DNA of 64,000 nt from Bremia lactucae (GCF_004359215.1 NW_027152180.1:8833-72832); one strand, 5' to 3'. Positions 43,060 to 54,420 are shown, counted from the stretch's first letter. Notes: generated by a model not told the origin, from the sequence alone. A program made the numbers and translations.

Positions 43060-43960
43060 CTCTATACTTTTGTGGTTTCGCTTGCATATATTTCCCAGCG
43101 GTGGTCAATGTCTGGCCAAACCGAATCAGCCTTCAACTTCAACGCCTGGTAGTGGAGGCTGTGATACCAGTACGATACTTTCTCCGCTTGGTAAGGCGTG
43201 CAGTGAAACGGTAGGGTTGTAACGCTTGCCTCTTTTCCATAAAACACGACAGCGCGTTAGTATGTGTTTGCAATGACGGCACCCATCTCTGGCATAATTA
43301 GCCAAAATGCCCGGTGACAGGGGCCAGCAAGCCAAGCGAGAGTGGTAAGGTGATGGTCTACCAGTCCTTTCTCCAGGTAATAGCACTCGTAAAATGGCTT
43401 GCTTACAATGAGTTCTTTGGCCAATTCCTTCCTAATGGCTGGCCAATTAAACTCAGAACGTCCTGGTGCCACTGCAATGGCACGGAAACCACAGTTACCG
43501 TCTCCATCGACATCCAGTGCTACTTCGGAATTTGCTTCTATGTAGGCTTTTGCTGCAGCGGTTTTTCCTTGTCGATTTGAGATTTCATTAGTCGACTCTG
43601 CATCAAGCTTAAATGATGATAGGTCTTTTAGCCTCGAGTGGTGAATGTAGCCTGGCAGAAAGATGCTACTTTCACATACTTAAGCGCAAGTTCATCCTCT
43701 GAAGCACTCTCAATGTCAATCCCCAAACTTTTAGTCTTGATGTCCTTCCCGTTGCTAGCAAAGGACATGTGGTTTGATAATGGCCTTGCCCCTTGTAGTG
43801 ACCGCATTTTCGTTTTTTCTTCGCTCTTCTTTTTCGCAATGCTCGAAATGTGATGGGTCACGCTTTGTTGATGACGAGTTTTTTTATTTTAGGTCGCCCA
43901 CGAGTACGGACAACATCTGGATTATTCATATTGGTCATTGTTGGTTAGGAATGCCGACGA
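43060..43960 (-). pseudogene. MULE C-terminal region: RGRPK tail, zinc knuckle and OTU cysteine protease domain
   Basis: Minus strand. Near 43920-43890 it reads NNPDVVRTRGRPK, then in a shifted frame SSTKRDPSHFEHCEKEE, then a CGHYKGQGHYQTTCP segment (zinc-knuckle-like). From about 43595 one frame reads KTAAAKAYIEANSEVALDV then DGDGNCGFRAIAVA with the catalytic D and C of OTU proteases, RSEFNWPAIRKELAKELIV, then FYGKEASVTTLPF and SLHYQALKLKADSVWP, whose HYQAL holds the expected catalytic histidine. The only break in this stretch is one TAA at 43259-43257 after VIANTY. OTU proteases cleave ubiquitin or ubiquitin-like chains (family knowledge); whether the transposon enzyme does so is unknown. 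It was probably one polypeptide with the transposase before gypsy debris split them at 44150-44720. Confidence 0.75.
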
Positions 43961-44149
43961 TAAGATGTGACATTCGTGCAACGACATTACACGACATTAC
44001 CGACACTATAAAGGGGATCTTAAGATCCGCTACACACCTTACAACTTTCCACTCAGTTAACGGCTGCTGGCCACGATCTGATGCGCCAGTTATTCAATAG
44101 GTTATGCTACCAGTAAAATTAAGATAGCACTGTAGCTCCATTTGAGAAT

Positions 44150-44720
44150 GCGTTTTTCTTTGCTCCGGTCGAATTGATATCCAATCGATCGAGTGGTGCC
44201 TCACGTCACTTCAGGTACACTACTACGTACAGAGGAAGGCTCTCTTCAAGAAGCTTGCTTTAAAGAGTGTTAATTAAAAACTGTATTAATATAATTAAGT
44301 TCTTCTCGTCAACGTGACGATGAACCATAGGGTATCATCTCAAGCACAGAAACTTGCCATAGTGACCCTGCCAGTTTAGCAGGTCAATAAAACTATGCCT
44401 TATGATCGACCCCTCGGCGGTATCATAGGCGAGTTTGATGCTAAAAGCATGAGCGAGGCTGGCTCACGTGATGCGTCAGCACGGTGCCTACGCGCCCCAT
44501 TACATTGACGATGTACTCGTGCATAGTAAGGCCGAGGAAGGGCTGAGCGCAATAGAGTCGCACAAGCGTCATTTAGAAGCTGTGTTGCAGACTTTGAAGG
44601 ACGCCCAATTGTACGTCACTACGAAGTTGTTGCCGCGTTTCATTGGGCGGGATGAAAGTAGTCCTTTCATAGAAGTGCGTAGCGCAGCCTTCTGGCGTGA
44701 ATCTATCTCCTGTAACGGGT
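44150..44720 (+). pseudogene. Nested gypsy debris within the MULE
   Basis: A minus-orientation LTR-A scrap at about 44190-44320 (agtggtgcctcacgtcact, gtacactactacgtacagagg), then a plus-strand RT fragment at 44468-44640 with HYIDDVLVHSKAEEG, SHKRHLEAVLQTL, from a third RT lineage with an intact IDD. It ends at CCTGTAACGGG near 44718. It separates the MULE transposase from its RGRPK/OTU part. Confidence 0.7.
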
Positions 44721-44721
44721 T

Positions 44722-46330
44722 TTGGTTGAGCTTATGATCTCATCAAGACTTTGTTCCTGCTGTATGCTCTGCGGAGGCAGCGTTATTAGTAATCTCCAGT
44801 GCTTATGAAAGTCTGAAGCTTGTAGGATCGTTCTTTTGCAATATCTGCAATACCTTATGCTGGCAAGGTAGTCCCATAGTCCCCATAAAATCTCCTTTAC
44901 ATTCGGTATTGTTGCTTGGATCAATTGCCAGTTGATACTGACTATGCACAATATACAACACATGTGCTTAAATACAGCGGACTACATTGCTCCAAAATGG
45001 AGCTTTCAGCCCAAGAGGAACCTGAAGCCGCTCAAGACTAACTTATCGGCTAATTTCCCGTCTTTGGGCATCTCCTGCAAGAACAATCTTCCCATATACC
45101 TCATCCAGGTCAAGAGTTGAAGTGGCTATCCATTGATTAATGAAGGCGTGACTACCTTCGACTCGCGAAGTGACTGCATGTCCGAAATAACGAATGTTCT
45201 TTGTCCATGAAACAACAAAACGCTCTTTCTGGTTGTTCAGCCAGTTTTCTCTAGATAGTTTGCAACTTGGAGAGGCACACTTGACCGAAGTGATGCTAGT
45301 TTGCTAATATGATCATGTTCAGTGTGTGCCTTACAAAGTGTCATTTATTTGTCCCAAAATTCATTGTATTCATTCTCTGCTTTGATATGCTTTTTAATGT
45401 TTGCTTGGACATTCTTGGTAATTTGCCAAATGGAAATCAATACAGCAGCATTGGGAAAGGTACTTGTTATTCCTGCGATGGCGCAAGCTCCTAATCAACC
45501 ACAACAGCAAGATATTCTCATATAACAATGAACGAAAGCAACTTTGAAAACTGTTGAAGGGCCCAAGCGTAATCAGGTACTGATTCTTCCTACAGAAAAA
45601 CAAACGCCAGTGATATTGTCTGATTTGTTGACGTAACTCCAACGATGTGCAACAGTAGCATTTTATACTTATACGTTTTATAAATGAAATCCAAAATAAA
45701 AACCGCATTTTTAGAGAAGTCAGCAGCGACGGAAATATCAGTCTTTGGCGCGACGAACAGGCAGTGCAAAAAAATCCACCACTATCATTAGTGAGAAGCC
45801 TATGGAAGATGTCATCTTCATGAAATCGGGCCAGGGGTGCCTCGATCGGACGACGACCGTTTAATGCTAAATTTCTCCCTTTGAGCTTTGCATTGTAAAT
45901 GTCTTTGCTGATTAGGTTGCACTCTGGATCATTCTGACGTAGCGTTGCCAGAACAACACGCGGCGTGGCTCCGGCCTTCGTCATTTTAATTACTTGACGT
46001 CGTTGTTGCGGCCGTATTACTCGGTTAGCAGCATACGCAGAGGGGTCTTCAGCAGGGTCATGACCAATATGCTCATCATTAACAATGTCTCAGTTCCATG
46101 TAACATTGTTCTTGTGGATCTTTCACAGCATAGTTCCTTGCCATTCACAGCCAGTTTTCAAGGTAGACGTGCGACGAATTTAGCCCCCTGAACCCTCATG
46201 TTCCCTGACGTGTACGCACTTCAGCCACACTTTTCGAACTTCCGTGCCAGCTTTATTCGTTTTTGAACGACCACGATTGATGCTAAATCCATTTTAAATG
46301 GCATATGATTTTACAACTTTTTCTGCTTCG
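44722..46330 (-). pseudogene. MULE transposase (FAR1-type DNA binding, MULE catalytic core, SWIM)
   Basis: Minus strand, several stops and shifts. FAR1-like start: EKVVKSYAI, NGFSINRGRSKT, KVWLKC (about 46325-46200). An open stretch begins VIRPQQRRQV and MTKAGATPRVVLATLRQNDP and DIYNAKLKGRN (45984-45870). Catalytic region: IYKTYKYKMLLLHIVGVTS, TNQTISLAFVFL, EESVPDYAWALQQF (about 45690-45550), typical of the MULE domain. Then WQITKNVQANIKKHI, WTKNIRYFGHAVTSRVEGSH and a SWIM-type GTMGLPCQHKVL near 44880. The transposase would cut at the TIRs. The first catalytic acid lies in the ILDFIYKTY segment. Confidence 0.85.
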
Positions 46331-46342
46331 TCGAGAGAGCGA

Positions 46343-46492
46343 TACGTAGTGGCGTGCAGAATATCCATTGAGGGAGGGGTGTGTGGTGCGCGCAGCATGA
46401 ATTTATTAGGTATACGTCAGCCAATCAAATATAGGTTTATGAATAAGGGGTATCCAAGCAGCAGAAGGGGGGGTGTCCATATAGCAGCCCTC
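46343..46492 (-). repeat. MULE right terminal inverted repeat
   Basis: Inverted partner of 42764-42902. The outer end ...ATATAGCAGCCCTC at 46492 is followed by TAAAAG. Confidence 0.9.
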
Positions 46493-46609
46493 TAAAAGTA
46501 AATGTATTAAATAAAATAAAGTTCTTCTGTTTCTATCTTTTTAATACTAACTTAATTATACAATATACAAAACATGTAACAAAGTCTAATCTGCCTCTCT
46601 CTTTGCGCG
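46493..46609 (-). repeat. LTR-A, right part, split by the MULE
   Basis: Resumes with taaaagtaaatgtattaaat, ttcttctgtttctatctttt and the tctctctttgcgcg landmark of LTR-A, then stops at 46609 where LTR-D begins. Confidence 0.7.
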
Positions 46610-47226
46610 TGTAATGGGGCACACATCGGTTGGAGAACCGTTGTTGTGGTACATTTACTTTATGGGCAAAATACCTTTTTATTCAATTTTAAATAGTTAA
46701 ATTGATAAAATCCCATTTATTATGGGTACAAGTGTGGTCAATTTTAAATAGATTTTGACCGCCAGATATCAGTCTGGCGGTCTTAATCTATTTAAAATTA
46801 GCCAGGGTAAGTTTTTATCTAATTTCATGATATTCAGTTCCGCTTTTGATCTTAAAGCGTCTAGTGCCTGCCTAAGGCTTGCGCATTGACCTGTGAGAGA
46901 TAAACGCCTATTTTAGGTACGAACTCTCGGGCACTAGTTGCTACTTGGTTCTACGAGTCCCTGAATCCCTTAAACTTGGATTCATTAAGCTTTAATAGTT
47001 GTACGACTTTCGAGTTGAAAAACCCATTAGTTCTATACAACTTAAAGAGTCTCTGAGTCTAAAAGTCTTCCTCTGACTTTGGGAGCGTGGCAGCTCTGCT
47101 ACACACGCCCTACTTCACACACCCTAGCACAGCTAAGAAGCGGTTTGCCCGACATCTCGCACGTGCAGTGAGGTTTTGTGGTGGGCGCCTTAGCGGCCTC
47201 ACCAACTCACTAAGTACTTTCATTTA
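46610..47226 (-). repeat. LTR-D
   Basis: Begins TGTAATGGGGCAC at 46610; inverted partner of 1-374. From about 46990 it resembles the inverse of LTR-B (ccctagcacagc..agaagcggt, gtgcagtgaggt, gtggtgggcgc, cactaagtact). Its far end is cut off by LTR-C at 47227. A short internal inverted repeat lies at about 46755-46785 (accgccagatatcagtctggcggt). Confidence 0.65.
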
Positions 47227-47838
47227 TGTATTGCGGTGTCCCGTTACATAAGTAACACCTCCTATAAGAGGAATAATAACTATTATTCGCTACGAGACGA
47301 AATTAAAAAAGAAATACACAATTATTATCTATATTATACTTGTGTTCTTTATTTGTTTCCTGTCTAATTGCATCAATATTATTTCATTTGGACACATTGA
47401 AACAGTTTAAGTCAATCCAAATATTATTTATATTAATATTGACTTAAACAGTATTAACAAAATAATCGAGCAAATGTCTAACTGCATCAATATTATTTAA
47501 TTTGGACATATTGGAACTATTTAAGTCAATATTTATATTATCTGTATTAATATTGACTTAAATTGTTTCAATATTAATAATGACTTAAAATAGTTTTAAA
47601 ATTTCCAAATTAAATGATTTTGATACAACTAGACTTAAGCTCAATTGATTGGTCAATTTAAGTCTAAATCAACCCCGCCAATCGTTATAAGACACGATTG
47701 TGCGGTGCGCAAGGAGGCGCCATACTTAGTTAGATATAATATATTAGGTTCAGTAGTACATAGAAGATCGTTACGGAGAATACTAAATATATTAATACTT
47801 CCCTTAATCTTTTCGCTATTTTAAGCCTTGGCCTAATC

Positions 47839-48337
47839 GTGAAAACGGCGAGTCACGTGTCTACTTTGGTATCATCGCATTCGCTCATTGTTGTGACGTG
47901 AATTTTATGAAAGCTTATTAGCTCATCGACTCCACAGTGTGGTGTGACGTGATGTTTTCGAAATAATGAAAGCGTATGGATCATATTTAGAATGCAGTGC
48001 GGTCGAAAAAACGGTAGAAGTTGTGATTCATGAAAATAATTATGAAATTTCTTGCGGCGTTCCCAAATAGTCTAGGCGGTAGGATGCGTGGTTTGACCCA
48101 CGCGACCCGGGTTCGAGTGCCGGTTCGGGAATTTTGCAAGCTGACTTTATTCCTTTCGGTTCAACAATGACGTTTGGCAGCGTGAAAACGGCGAGTCACA
48201 TGTCTTCTTTGATATCATTGTATCCGCTCATTGTTGTGACGTGAATCCCGGTTTGGGAATTCTGTAGTTTAAATGAATTTTGCAAGCTTGACTTTATTCC
48301 TTTTTTTCAGACAATGACGTTTGCCAGCTTAAAGCTA
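47839..48337 (+). repeat. Tandem duplication carrying a tRNA-like segment
   Basis: Unit 1 is 47839-48181, unit 2 is 48182-48337. Both start GTGAAAACGGCGAGTCAC and end with GCAAGCT(T)GACTTTATTCC and AATGACGTTTG(G/C)CAGC. Unit 2 lacks the middle, including most of the tRNA-like part, but keeps a CCCGGTTTGGGAATT scrap of it. Confidence 0.8.
48060..48131 (+). pseudogene. tRNA-Glu-like relic
   Basis: 72 nt. The acceptor ends TTCCCAA and TTCGGGAA pair except for one A-C, the D-arm TAGTCTAGGCGGTAGGAT and the anticodon stem CGTGG/CCACG are in place, and the T-loop TTCGAGT is in a stem with one G-G mismatch. The anticodon loop has only six bases (TTTGAC) instead of seven. The combination resembles a eukaryotic tRNA-Glu that has decayed; a pol III B-box (GGTTCGAGTGCC) survives. 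No intact anticodon can be assigned. Confidence 0.55.
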
Positions 48338-48470
48338 AGTCCTCTTAGCTTTATAGAAACTTTCCTCTGTACCTTTGTGTACGTGAAGTTACAAGGTAGC
48401 TAACCTTCACTGTAATCAGTGTAAGGTCAACTAGTACTCACCAGTAATAGTGAAAGGTGCCTCGTTAACC

Positions 48471-48490
48471 TGGTAGCACTTTGTGGTCCG
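48471..48490 (+). other. Primer-binding-site-like stretch
   Basis: TGGTAGCACTTTGTGGTCCG immediately follows the LTR-C end. The inverted LTR-A copies have nearly the same 18 bases two nucleotides inside their 5' LTR (31836-31853 and 57281-57298). The leading TGG fits a tRNA 3' CCA end; which tRNA is unknown. Confidence 0.5.
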
Positions 48491-48525
48491 TTCAGCGACC
48501 TACGCTCGTTCCACCCAACATAGAC

Positions 48526-49716
48526 ATGTTGTATGAAGAAGGAGGGAGTTTTTCAGCCCCTCAAGAAGAATATTACGCGACGCGTGGGGAATTTACTCAA
48601 ATGAGTGACCTTGAATAAAAAACGATCGAGCGAATGAGTTCGGTCGTATGCAGGCCAGCCGTTGGTGCTATGCTGTTCAGTCCGGGCAGAGATGAACAGC
48701 ATGCGGCCATTGCCGAGTTCATTCAACACGAACTCGACGGGGCCCAAGAGAAAGAGGCCTTGATTATACAGCAAGGCTCTCAACACACAGAGGTGTCAAG
48801 AGAACAGGGTGCTCAGCAGTTGGAACTGTTGAGACAGCAGCATGTATATGCTGCTAATGGGTCGACGCTTCCGCGTCGACTCGAAAGCTTCAAGATAGAA
48901 ATATCTAAGTTTAAGGCAGTCGAGGGCGACCCTCTTTTGAGATGGTTCGTCGAACTAGACGATGCCATAGAAGCTTGTCGTATCAGTGATGATGCGACGA
49001 AAGTGAAATTTGGCATGTCCAACTTAGCCGGACGTGCCAGATCTTGGGGCTCAAGCTCCACGACCCATTAGTCTTTAGGTCGTAAGAGGTCTTTAAGACC
49101 CGGCTCAATCAAGTATTTGAGCCACCACGTGCTGAATTAGGGCAAGGGTGACATGCACGCTTAAGCCCAACATACACGATACCTGGTCAATTGTATTGTT
49201 ATTCATTAGATTGATGAACAAACACAGGTAAGTGTGTTAACTAAAGGTCTTGCAGACGGACCTGTTAAGACGCACGTCGCTCAACCAAGTGATCTCTATG
49301 GCGGAACATGGCAACTTTAGCCTGAACAGGCTTTTCTCCACTCGGGTGCATATCGTCCACCGAGACGACAAGAAAACGGACTTCCAGAACCCATGGATAT
49401 CTCGTATGTAGAGAGCAAAAAAAACTCGCGCTTCAAGTTACAAAAATGTAATCGTTGTCAAAAGACAGTCCACTACGCCTATGAGTACAATGCCCCAAGG
49501 TCGTGCCTAAGAGCACTGAGCGAAAAGACCGACCTCTCGCTAGGAACAGGGGAGGACGCGGATCTGACGCTGTTGCGAAATCGCAACGGCGAGGCGGATC
49601 GTAAGAAAATGGTCGGGGTCAGTAGGTGCGGAGCGGCCACACTGATCCAGCAACATCAAAAGAATTTACAGGCCTTTGGACGAAAGTTGCTCCTCACACA
49701 CAACCATTGTGTGTAA
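48526..49716 (+). pseudogene. LTR-C element gag
   Basis: Starts at ATG 48526 (MLYEEGGSFSAPQEEYY), stop near 48616, then an open frame 48634-49071 with IAEFIQHELDGAQEKEALI, SFKIEISKFKAVEGDPLLRW and FVELDDAIEACRISDD, related to but clearly diverged from LTR-A gag. After further breaks a zinc knuckle, CNRCQKTVHYAYEY (about 49453-49494), lacks both the usual G before H and the last C. Not functional as read. Confidence 0.75.
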
Positions 49717-49760
49717 CTGCCCCATAGGATGAGATTAACCTCATCACCTAGAAAATAAAA

Positions 49761-50072
49761 GTGTCAAAAAGGTTGCCACTAAAGTCCCTAGTCGATTATG
49801 GGGCGTCGAACAAATCTATTCGATGCAAATCGCTAGAAGATCGCAGACCTAAATTAATTGAGCGTGATATCCCTTTAACGAGGGTGATAGTGCGCCTTGC
49901 AAGAGGCGCATCTATAACCGCAAAGAAACGCGCAGTTGGTATCCAATATACGTTAAAGGGTAAAGAGTATGAAAATTATTCCATCGTACAAGATTTGGAT
50001 GACAAATTTGATGTCATCCTTGGATTACCATGGCTCGGAAAGAACGAGCCATCTATAAATTGGCAGCATTAA
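49761..50072 (+). pseudogene. LTR-C element aspartic protease segment
   Basis: An open frame of 103 codons with LKSLVDYGASNKSI (catalytic D in DYGAS, where DSGAS or DTGAS is usual) and DKFDVILGLPWLGKNEPSIN, the second protease signature. It processes Gag-Pol in active elements. Flanked by stops; the following 500 bases to the RT leader hold scattered linker frames. Confidence 0.75.
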
Positions 50073-50649
50073 GTCGTGACTATGCTTGTCTCCTGTTCAT
50101 CAGATAGAAACTGATGAACGTCTTGGAAGTCCACAAGCGTGTGGATGTCCTACGAGTGAGTGCGATGGCCTCACTTGTGGGTCGTTGTTTCATGACTGCA
50201 CGAGACCTCAGTGTGATTGTGGAGTTAGATCCCGACGGCTTGCACAAGTACAGGCACCGTCAAAGGTCCACTATTGTGACGTGGACATAGTTACCGACGG
50301 CTGTGTTCAAGCACAGGCAGCGTCAAATTTCGACCACTCGAATAAGTTGAGTGGTACGAAACAAGGATGATTGCTTGAAAAGCAACACCCAAGCGCCCGT
50401 CTATAAGAGCAGTGCGAAAGTCCTAGATCGACTGGAGAGTCGATCGTAGAGGATCTCGCTGTTGTAGCGCAACCACAACTAGAGGCAGTTGGAGAGGATA
50501 CTCCCCAAAACGTTTGTGTGGGAATAAGTACCCAGAATCTGTGGTCAAAGGTTCCCAGGTACCTTCGGAGATAGTTCCAAAAAGGATATTCAGACATTAA
50601 AATTCATAGTAAACAATGGATCAAGTGTAGGCGCTTCGACGCTTATACA

Positions 50650-52400
50650 CTTGATCTAATACCGCATCCGAAGATAACTTCGGAGATGACTCAATTGCCA
50701 ACGCTTGAAACGAAGCGGCTCTTGCGCGATCTTCATAGTGGCAAAGTCAAGCAGATTTGCGTACTTGTCACACATGACAACAACGTGGCCGATATTCGGT
50801 CGGTAATAGTATTTCCTGAGAACGAACGGATCCTGAGTAGCTCATCGATGGACGAAAGTGTCCTTGATGTGAAGACTCGGATTGAACGTTTTACGTTTCA
50901 ATTCTGGGAATCTTTGAAGACAAATCCTCTATATAAAGATTTAACAGAATTTAAGGATGTCTTTCCTAATTTAGTACCTGCGAGTTGCCTAAGGATAAAG
51001 GCACTCATACACGAAATCGACCTAATCCCAGGTTCGTATACTGTGTCATGAAGCAACGGCCGTTGCCTCATGAACAAGTATATCGATCAACAAATTCTTT
51101 GCCGATCGTTTAGAAGCGGGTCATGTGAGGGAATCATCTCCCCCACATAGCTATCCGATGTTCTGTGTGTGTAAAGCATTAGGAGGAAGGCAGTGTGCAT
51201 GTACTGAATAAATTGAACGCTGCAACGATACGGCTCAAACGCCGATACCACGAAAAGACGTAATCATTGATGGTATGTCAAAGAGCATTTTCGTTTCGTC
51301 AATGGATGTGATGGTTGGATTGTATCAAATCCTTATGCGTGAACAAGATATCTCGTTCACAGCATAGGCACCCCCTATGCTATGAGAGTGGCCAGTCATG
51401 CCAAAGGGACTTAGTAATGCCCCTGCGACATTTATCAGATGTGTAACCAATCTGTTGAGATCGGTGGGGGAGTTCGCACCAAGTTATTTTGATGATGTCT
51501 TCGTCCATAGCAGAGCCATGAATGGAAAGTCGGACGTTGAAGTACATCGTACCCACGCCGAAAGATTCGTACACTTATGCGTAAGCACAAGTTGTATGCA
51601 AATCTCAAGAAGTGTATATTCGATGCAAGCGAAATACCACTTCTTGTGTACATTGTGGGTAAACACGGTGTGCGCCCGGATCCGGAAAATATCAAGGCGA
51701 TTGCCGATTGGCCTGAGCCAGTCGATGTAAAGGGACTTCGAAATTTCCTCGGCTCAGCAGCGTATACTCACGCAATTATGCCGAAATGACAGTACATTTT
51801 TCTACTTTACTGAAGAAAAATGCTAAGTAGTCATGGAATGCTGATTGTCAGCCTTTTTTAGGGTATCAGGCAAACTTGATGCAGTGACCAATCCTGGTGA
51901 TTGCGGACCAAGACCGACCTTCTCATGTGGTCTGTGACGCAGCGACTTTGCAATCGGCTGTGCGTTTATGCAATACAATACAGACGGCGCAGAGCGCGTC
52001 GTCTGTTATCAATCGCGCCAACTTCAAGCAGCTGAACGGACCTATCCAGTGGATGACAAGAAATTCCTTACCACGAAAACACACTGGCTAAGTTTAGGGT
52101 CTATCGCTTGGGAGATGGACCGTTTAGTGTATATAGGGACCACGCGTCTTTACGCGCGGCCGTAAACAGTCCACACCTCTCGCAAAGAATGGCGAGATGG
52201 TTGTCTTTCTTCGCAGAGTAAAACTTCTCCGTGGGTTATAAACCAGAACGACTTTACGTCGTCACTGGTGCCCTTTCGCGCCAACTCGATTTTGAGCCGG
52301 CTGCGCAAGCGATCAGTGAGCATAAGGCCACTGTTGCAACAATAAGTGTTCCGTCTTTAACAATACCCGACGACGTTAGAAGAGCTTATTAAGAAGATAA
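50650..52400 (+). pseudogene. LTR-C element reverse transcriptase and RNase H
   Basis: RT leader at 50850-51050 (DESVLDVKTRIERFTFQFWE, IHEIDLIPGSY), fingers and palm at 51270-51560 with an intact PSYFDDVFVHSR, then HKLYANLKKCIFDASEI and VGKHGVRPDPENIKAIADWP (51577-51790). RNase H near 51890-52170 (VCDAATLQSAVRL in frame-shifted form, QYNTDGAERVVCYQSRQL). Several indels, but the polymerase active site is preserved, unlike element 1. Confidence 0.8.
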
Positions 52401-52413
52401 GGCTCTTAAAGGG

Positions 52414-53220
52414 TTGATAGATTACCTTAAGAATCCATCCCAGCAATCCTTAGAAGAATTGTCGAAGTTGGATCGATCCTCAACAGATCGATACACGAAC
52501 GCAATGAGTCAATGTATTAAGTATTTTTTTGCTGGCGCCACCCAAAACGATTTGCGTTTACGCATCATGTATGAGTGCCACGATGCACCAATAAGTGGGC
52601 ATCGTGGACGTGAGAAAACCTATATCACCATAAGTCGCGACTTCTACTGGCCTGCTTGCAAAATTTGCCAACGGGTGAAGTCCAGTGCTTCATATCGGGC
52701 TCCGTTACAACCTCTGCCTGTTCCGGCAGAGTGTTGGCAGTCCGTATCTATGGACTTTGTCTTCGGATTCCCGAAGACCTCACAAGAATAATGGTTTTCT
52801 TGTTTTTGTTGATAGTTTTAGCAAGATGGTTCATCTTGCTGTCGTCCCGGAGTCGACCACAGCCAAAGGCTGTGCTCGTGTCTTGATTGACACGATATTC
52901 CGACTCCATGGGTTATCCCGCGAACCGGTCTCAGATCGAGACCCTAAATTCACGGCAGAATTTTTGGCAAAATATGTTCAAATCACTTGGAACAGTTGAA
53001 AATGTCAACACCTGGACATCCTGAACAGATGGTCAGAAGGAGCGTGCAAAGCCGTATCCTCGGAGAAATACTTCGCAGATACGTCCACCTTCTTAGAGTT
53101 GGAGCGAGTTCTTGTCGATGGTAGAATTTGCCATCAACAGTCCCAGTGCATGCTTCTACAAAGCATACACCATTGTTTCGAGAATGGCTTACGCCACCTA
53201 AGTATACCCACCCACCTTGT
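52414..53220 (+). pseudogene. LTR-C element integrase
   Basis: Zinc-binding region with MYECHDAPISGHRGREKTY (52569) and ACKICQRVKSS; core with FVDSFSKMVHLAVVPES (about 52803-52853) and a SDRDPKFTAEF block; the end is frame-shifted (HPEQMVRRS) where the HPETDGQTER-like motif belongs. The C-terminal domain and chromodomain are not recognisable. Confidence 0.75.
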
Positions 53221-53233
53221 TTGAGGGTGGCTC

Positions 53234-54420
53234 TTATTCAAAAAGGTAGGGACCCGCCCGAGCACAGAATTTTCTAGCAGCATTACGAGGCTTCTTCTGA
53301 TTCCAGATTACAGCGGAACGGTCTAGGGCATCAGCCAAAGCCTTATGGTCTCGGAACCGAGTATGATTCTCATGAACCAGACGATCCACGCTTTCCTCCA
53401 AGGAAGAGATCTTCGGACGAGCTGTCACCGGCTCTTTTTGAAGGGATTGATATGTCTATTCGTTCGCCAGTTGATCAGTCGCAACCTGCGCACAATTTAT
53501 CAATTCGTCACGAGAAACGTTTCCAACCGTCACCGCTAACTCGCGGCGACGGAACCGCTCGTGATCAATGTCCTTCCTCAAATAAATAAAGGGTGTGATC
53601 CAAATCACGATGTCCTTTTGGGTTCGTCAGACGAGGCGAACCCGATTTTTCCTCCCGCTCCACATCCATTGACGGATTCGAGTGGTGAGAAGCGTTTTGA
53701 CGAGACCCATCCTCCTCGACAGATGGTCCATCGGAGAACGAGCGCTTCCCGCGCTCGTAAAAGGCTTCGAGGTTCTCAATCCCTTGACGCATCTCGTAAG
53801 AGATGAGCGTCCTCCAATGAGGATCTTTAAGAGAATATGCTTCCTTAGGGGGGCATGACCTACACCCTTAAAATAGCATGGACATGAGTTTTCCCACGAA
53901 AGACAAATTATCCCTGCCTATCTAGATATTTAGTGCAACTTATAGCGTGCACCGACTACGGTCCGTTTTTCGAACCGTTCACAGAAAGCATTTAGCTTGT
54001 CAAGCCAAACCTCACGGCCTATGTTCTTCACATTCTGTACAAAGGCTGCTCAAGCTTGGAATAAAGGCTTGACATCCTTTGCCCGCTTACAAAAGTACAA
54101 CCGATGCCGGAAAAGGTATTCGATGAAAAATTTCGTTCATCCTCACCACGCTTATGAAGCCTGGATGAGTCGAATAACGGAATATGATATCGATCGTTGG
54201 TCATATTAGACGAACAAATTAGGCATCCCTTAGTAGGCAACCAAGGCCTCTTCTCAGGAGCAAACCGCAACGTATTGCGGTCCCTTCCCTGTTGGTTCAT
54301 GCTGATTGTAATGTGAATTTGGCCCTTGGAGCGATTCCTAGAGACACTCCATTCCTGGTGATGCAAACAAGCACAACCAGGCAGCACTCTTCCCTTCCCG
54401 ACCAATAAGTTCCTGTTGAC
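53234..54420 (-). pseudogene. Antisense ORF of the LTR-C element
   Basis: Reading the minus strand from about 54420: SMNQQGRDRN, FAPEKRPWLPTKG, RYHIPLFDSSR, then in other frames DERNFFIEY, FRHRLYFCKRAKDVKPLFQA, AFVQNVKNIGREVWLDKLNA, FCERFEKRTVVGARYKLH (ends at a TAA near 53933), DPHWRTLISYEMRQGIENLE and FSDGPSVEEDGSR (53820-53690), DHERFRRRELAVTVGNVSRD, ELINCAQVATDQLANE (53570-53450), and SSLEESVDRLVHENHTRFRD and HKALADALDRSAV (53400-53290). The block order matches the LTR-A aORF in its first two thirds; the last third, partly coiled-coil-like, is shared with 20171-20494. About five stops or shifts. Confidence 0.7.

Larger units (their letters stand above)
42764..46492 (-). mobile_element. 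Mutator-like element (MULE) with OTU protease domain
   Basis: 3729 bp with long terminal inverted repeats at 42764-42902 and 46343-46492. The repeats share GGGCTGCTATATGGACAC at the tips and GGCTGACGTATACCTAATAAATT further in. TAAAAG lies on both sides (42758-42763 and 46493-46498), consistent with a target duplication of at least 6 bp. Minus-strand coding: FAR1/MULE transposase from near the right end, then, after nested gypsy debris, an RGRPK tail, a zinc-knuckle-like segment and an OTU domain. Stop codons and frameshifts show that this copy is dead. Confidence 0.85.
47227..48470 (+). mobile_element. LTR-C (5' LTR of the LTR-C element) with internal insertion
   Basis: Start TGTATTGCGGTGTCCCGTTACA at 47227 corresponds to the inverted ends of the LTR-C copies at 25209-26200. 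The AT-rich body (47300-47830) is broken at about 47838 by a 499-bp insertion and resumes at 48338 with agctaagtcctcttagct, ending GTGCCTCGTTAAC at about 48469. Confidence 0.7.

Noticed and set aside
48060..48131. Functional tRNA gene
   Set aside because: Six-base anticodon loop, one acceptor mismatch and one T-stem mismatch; treated as a relic.
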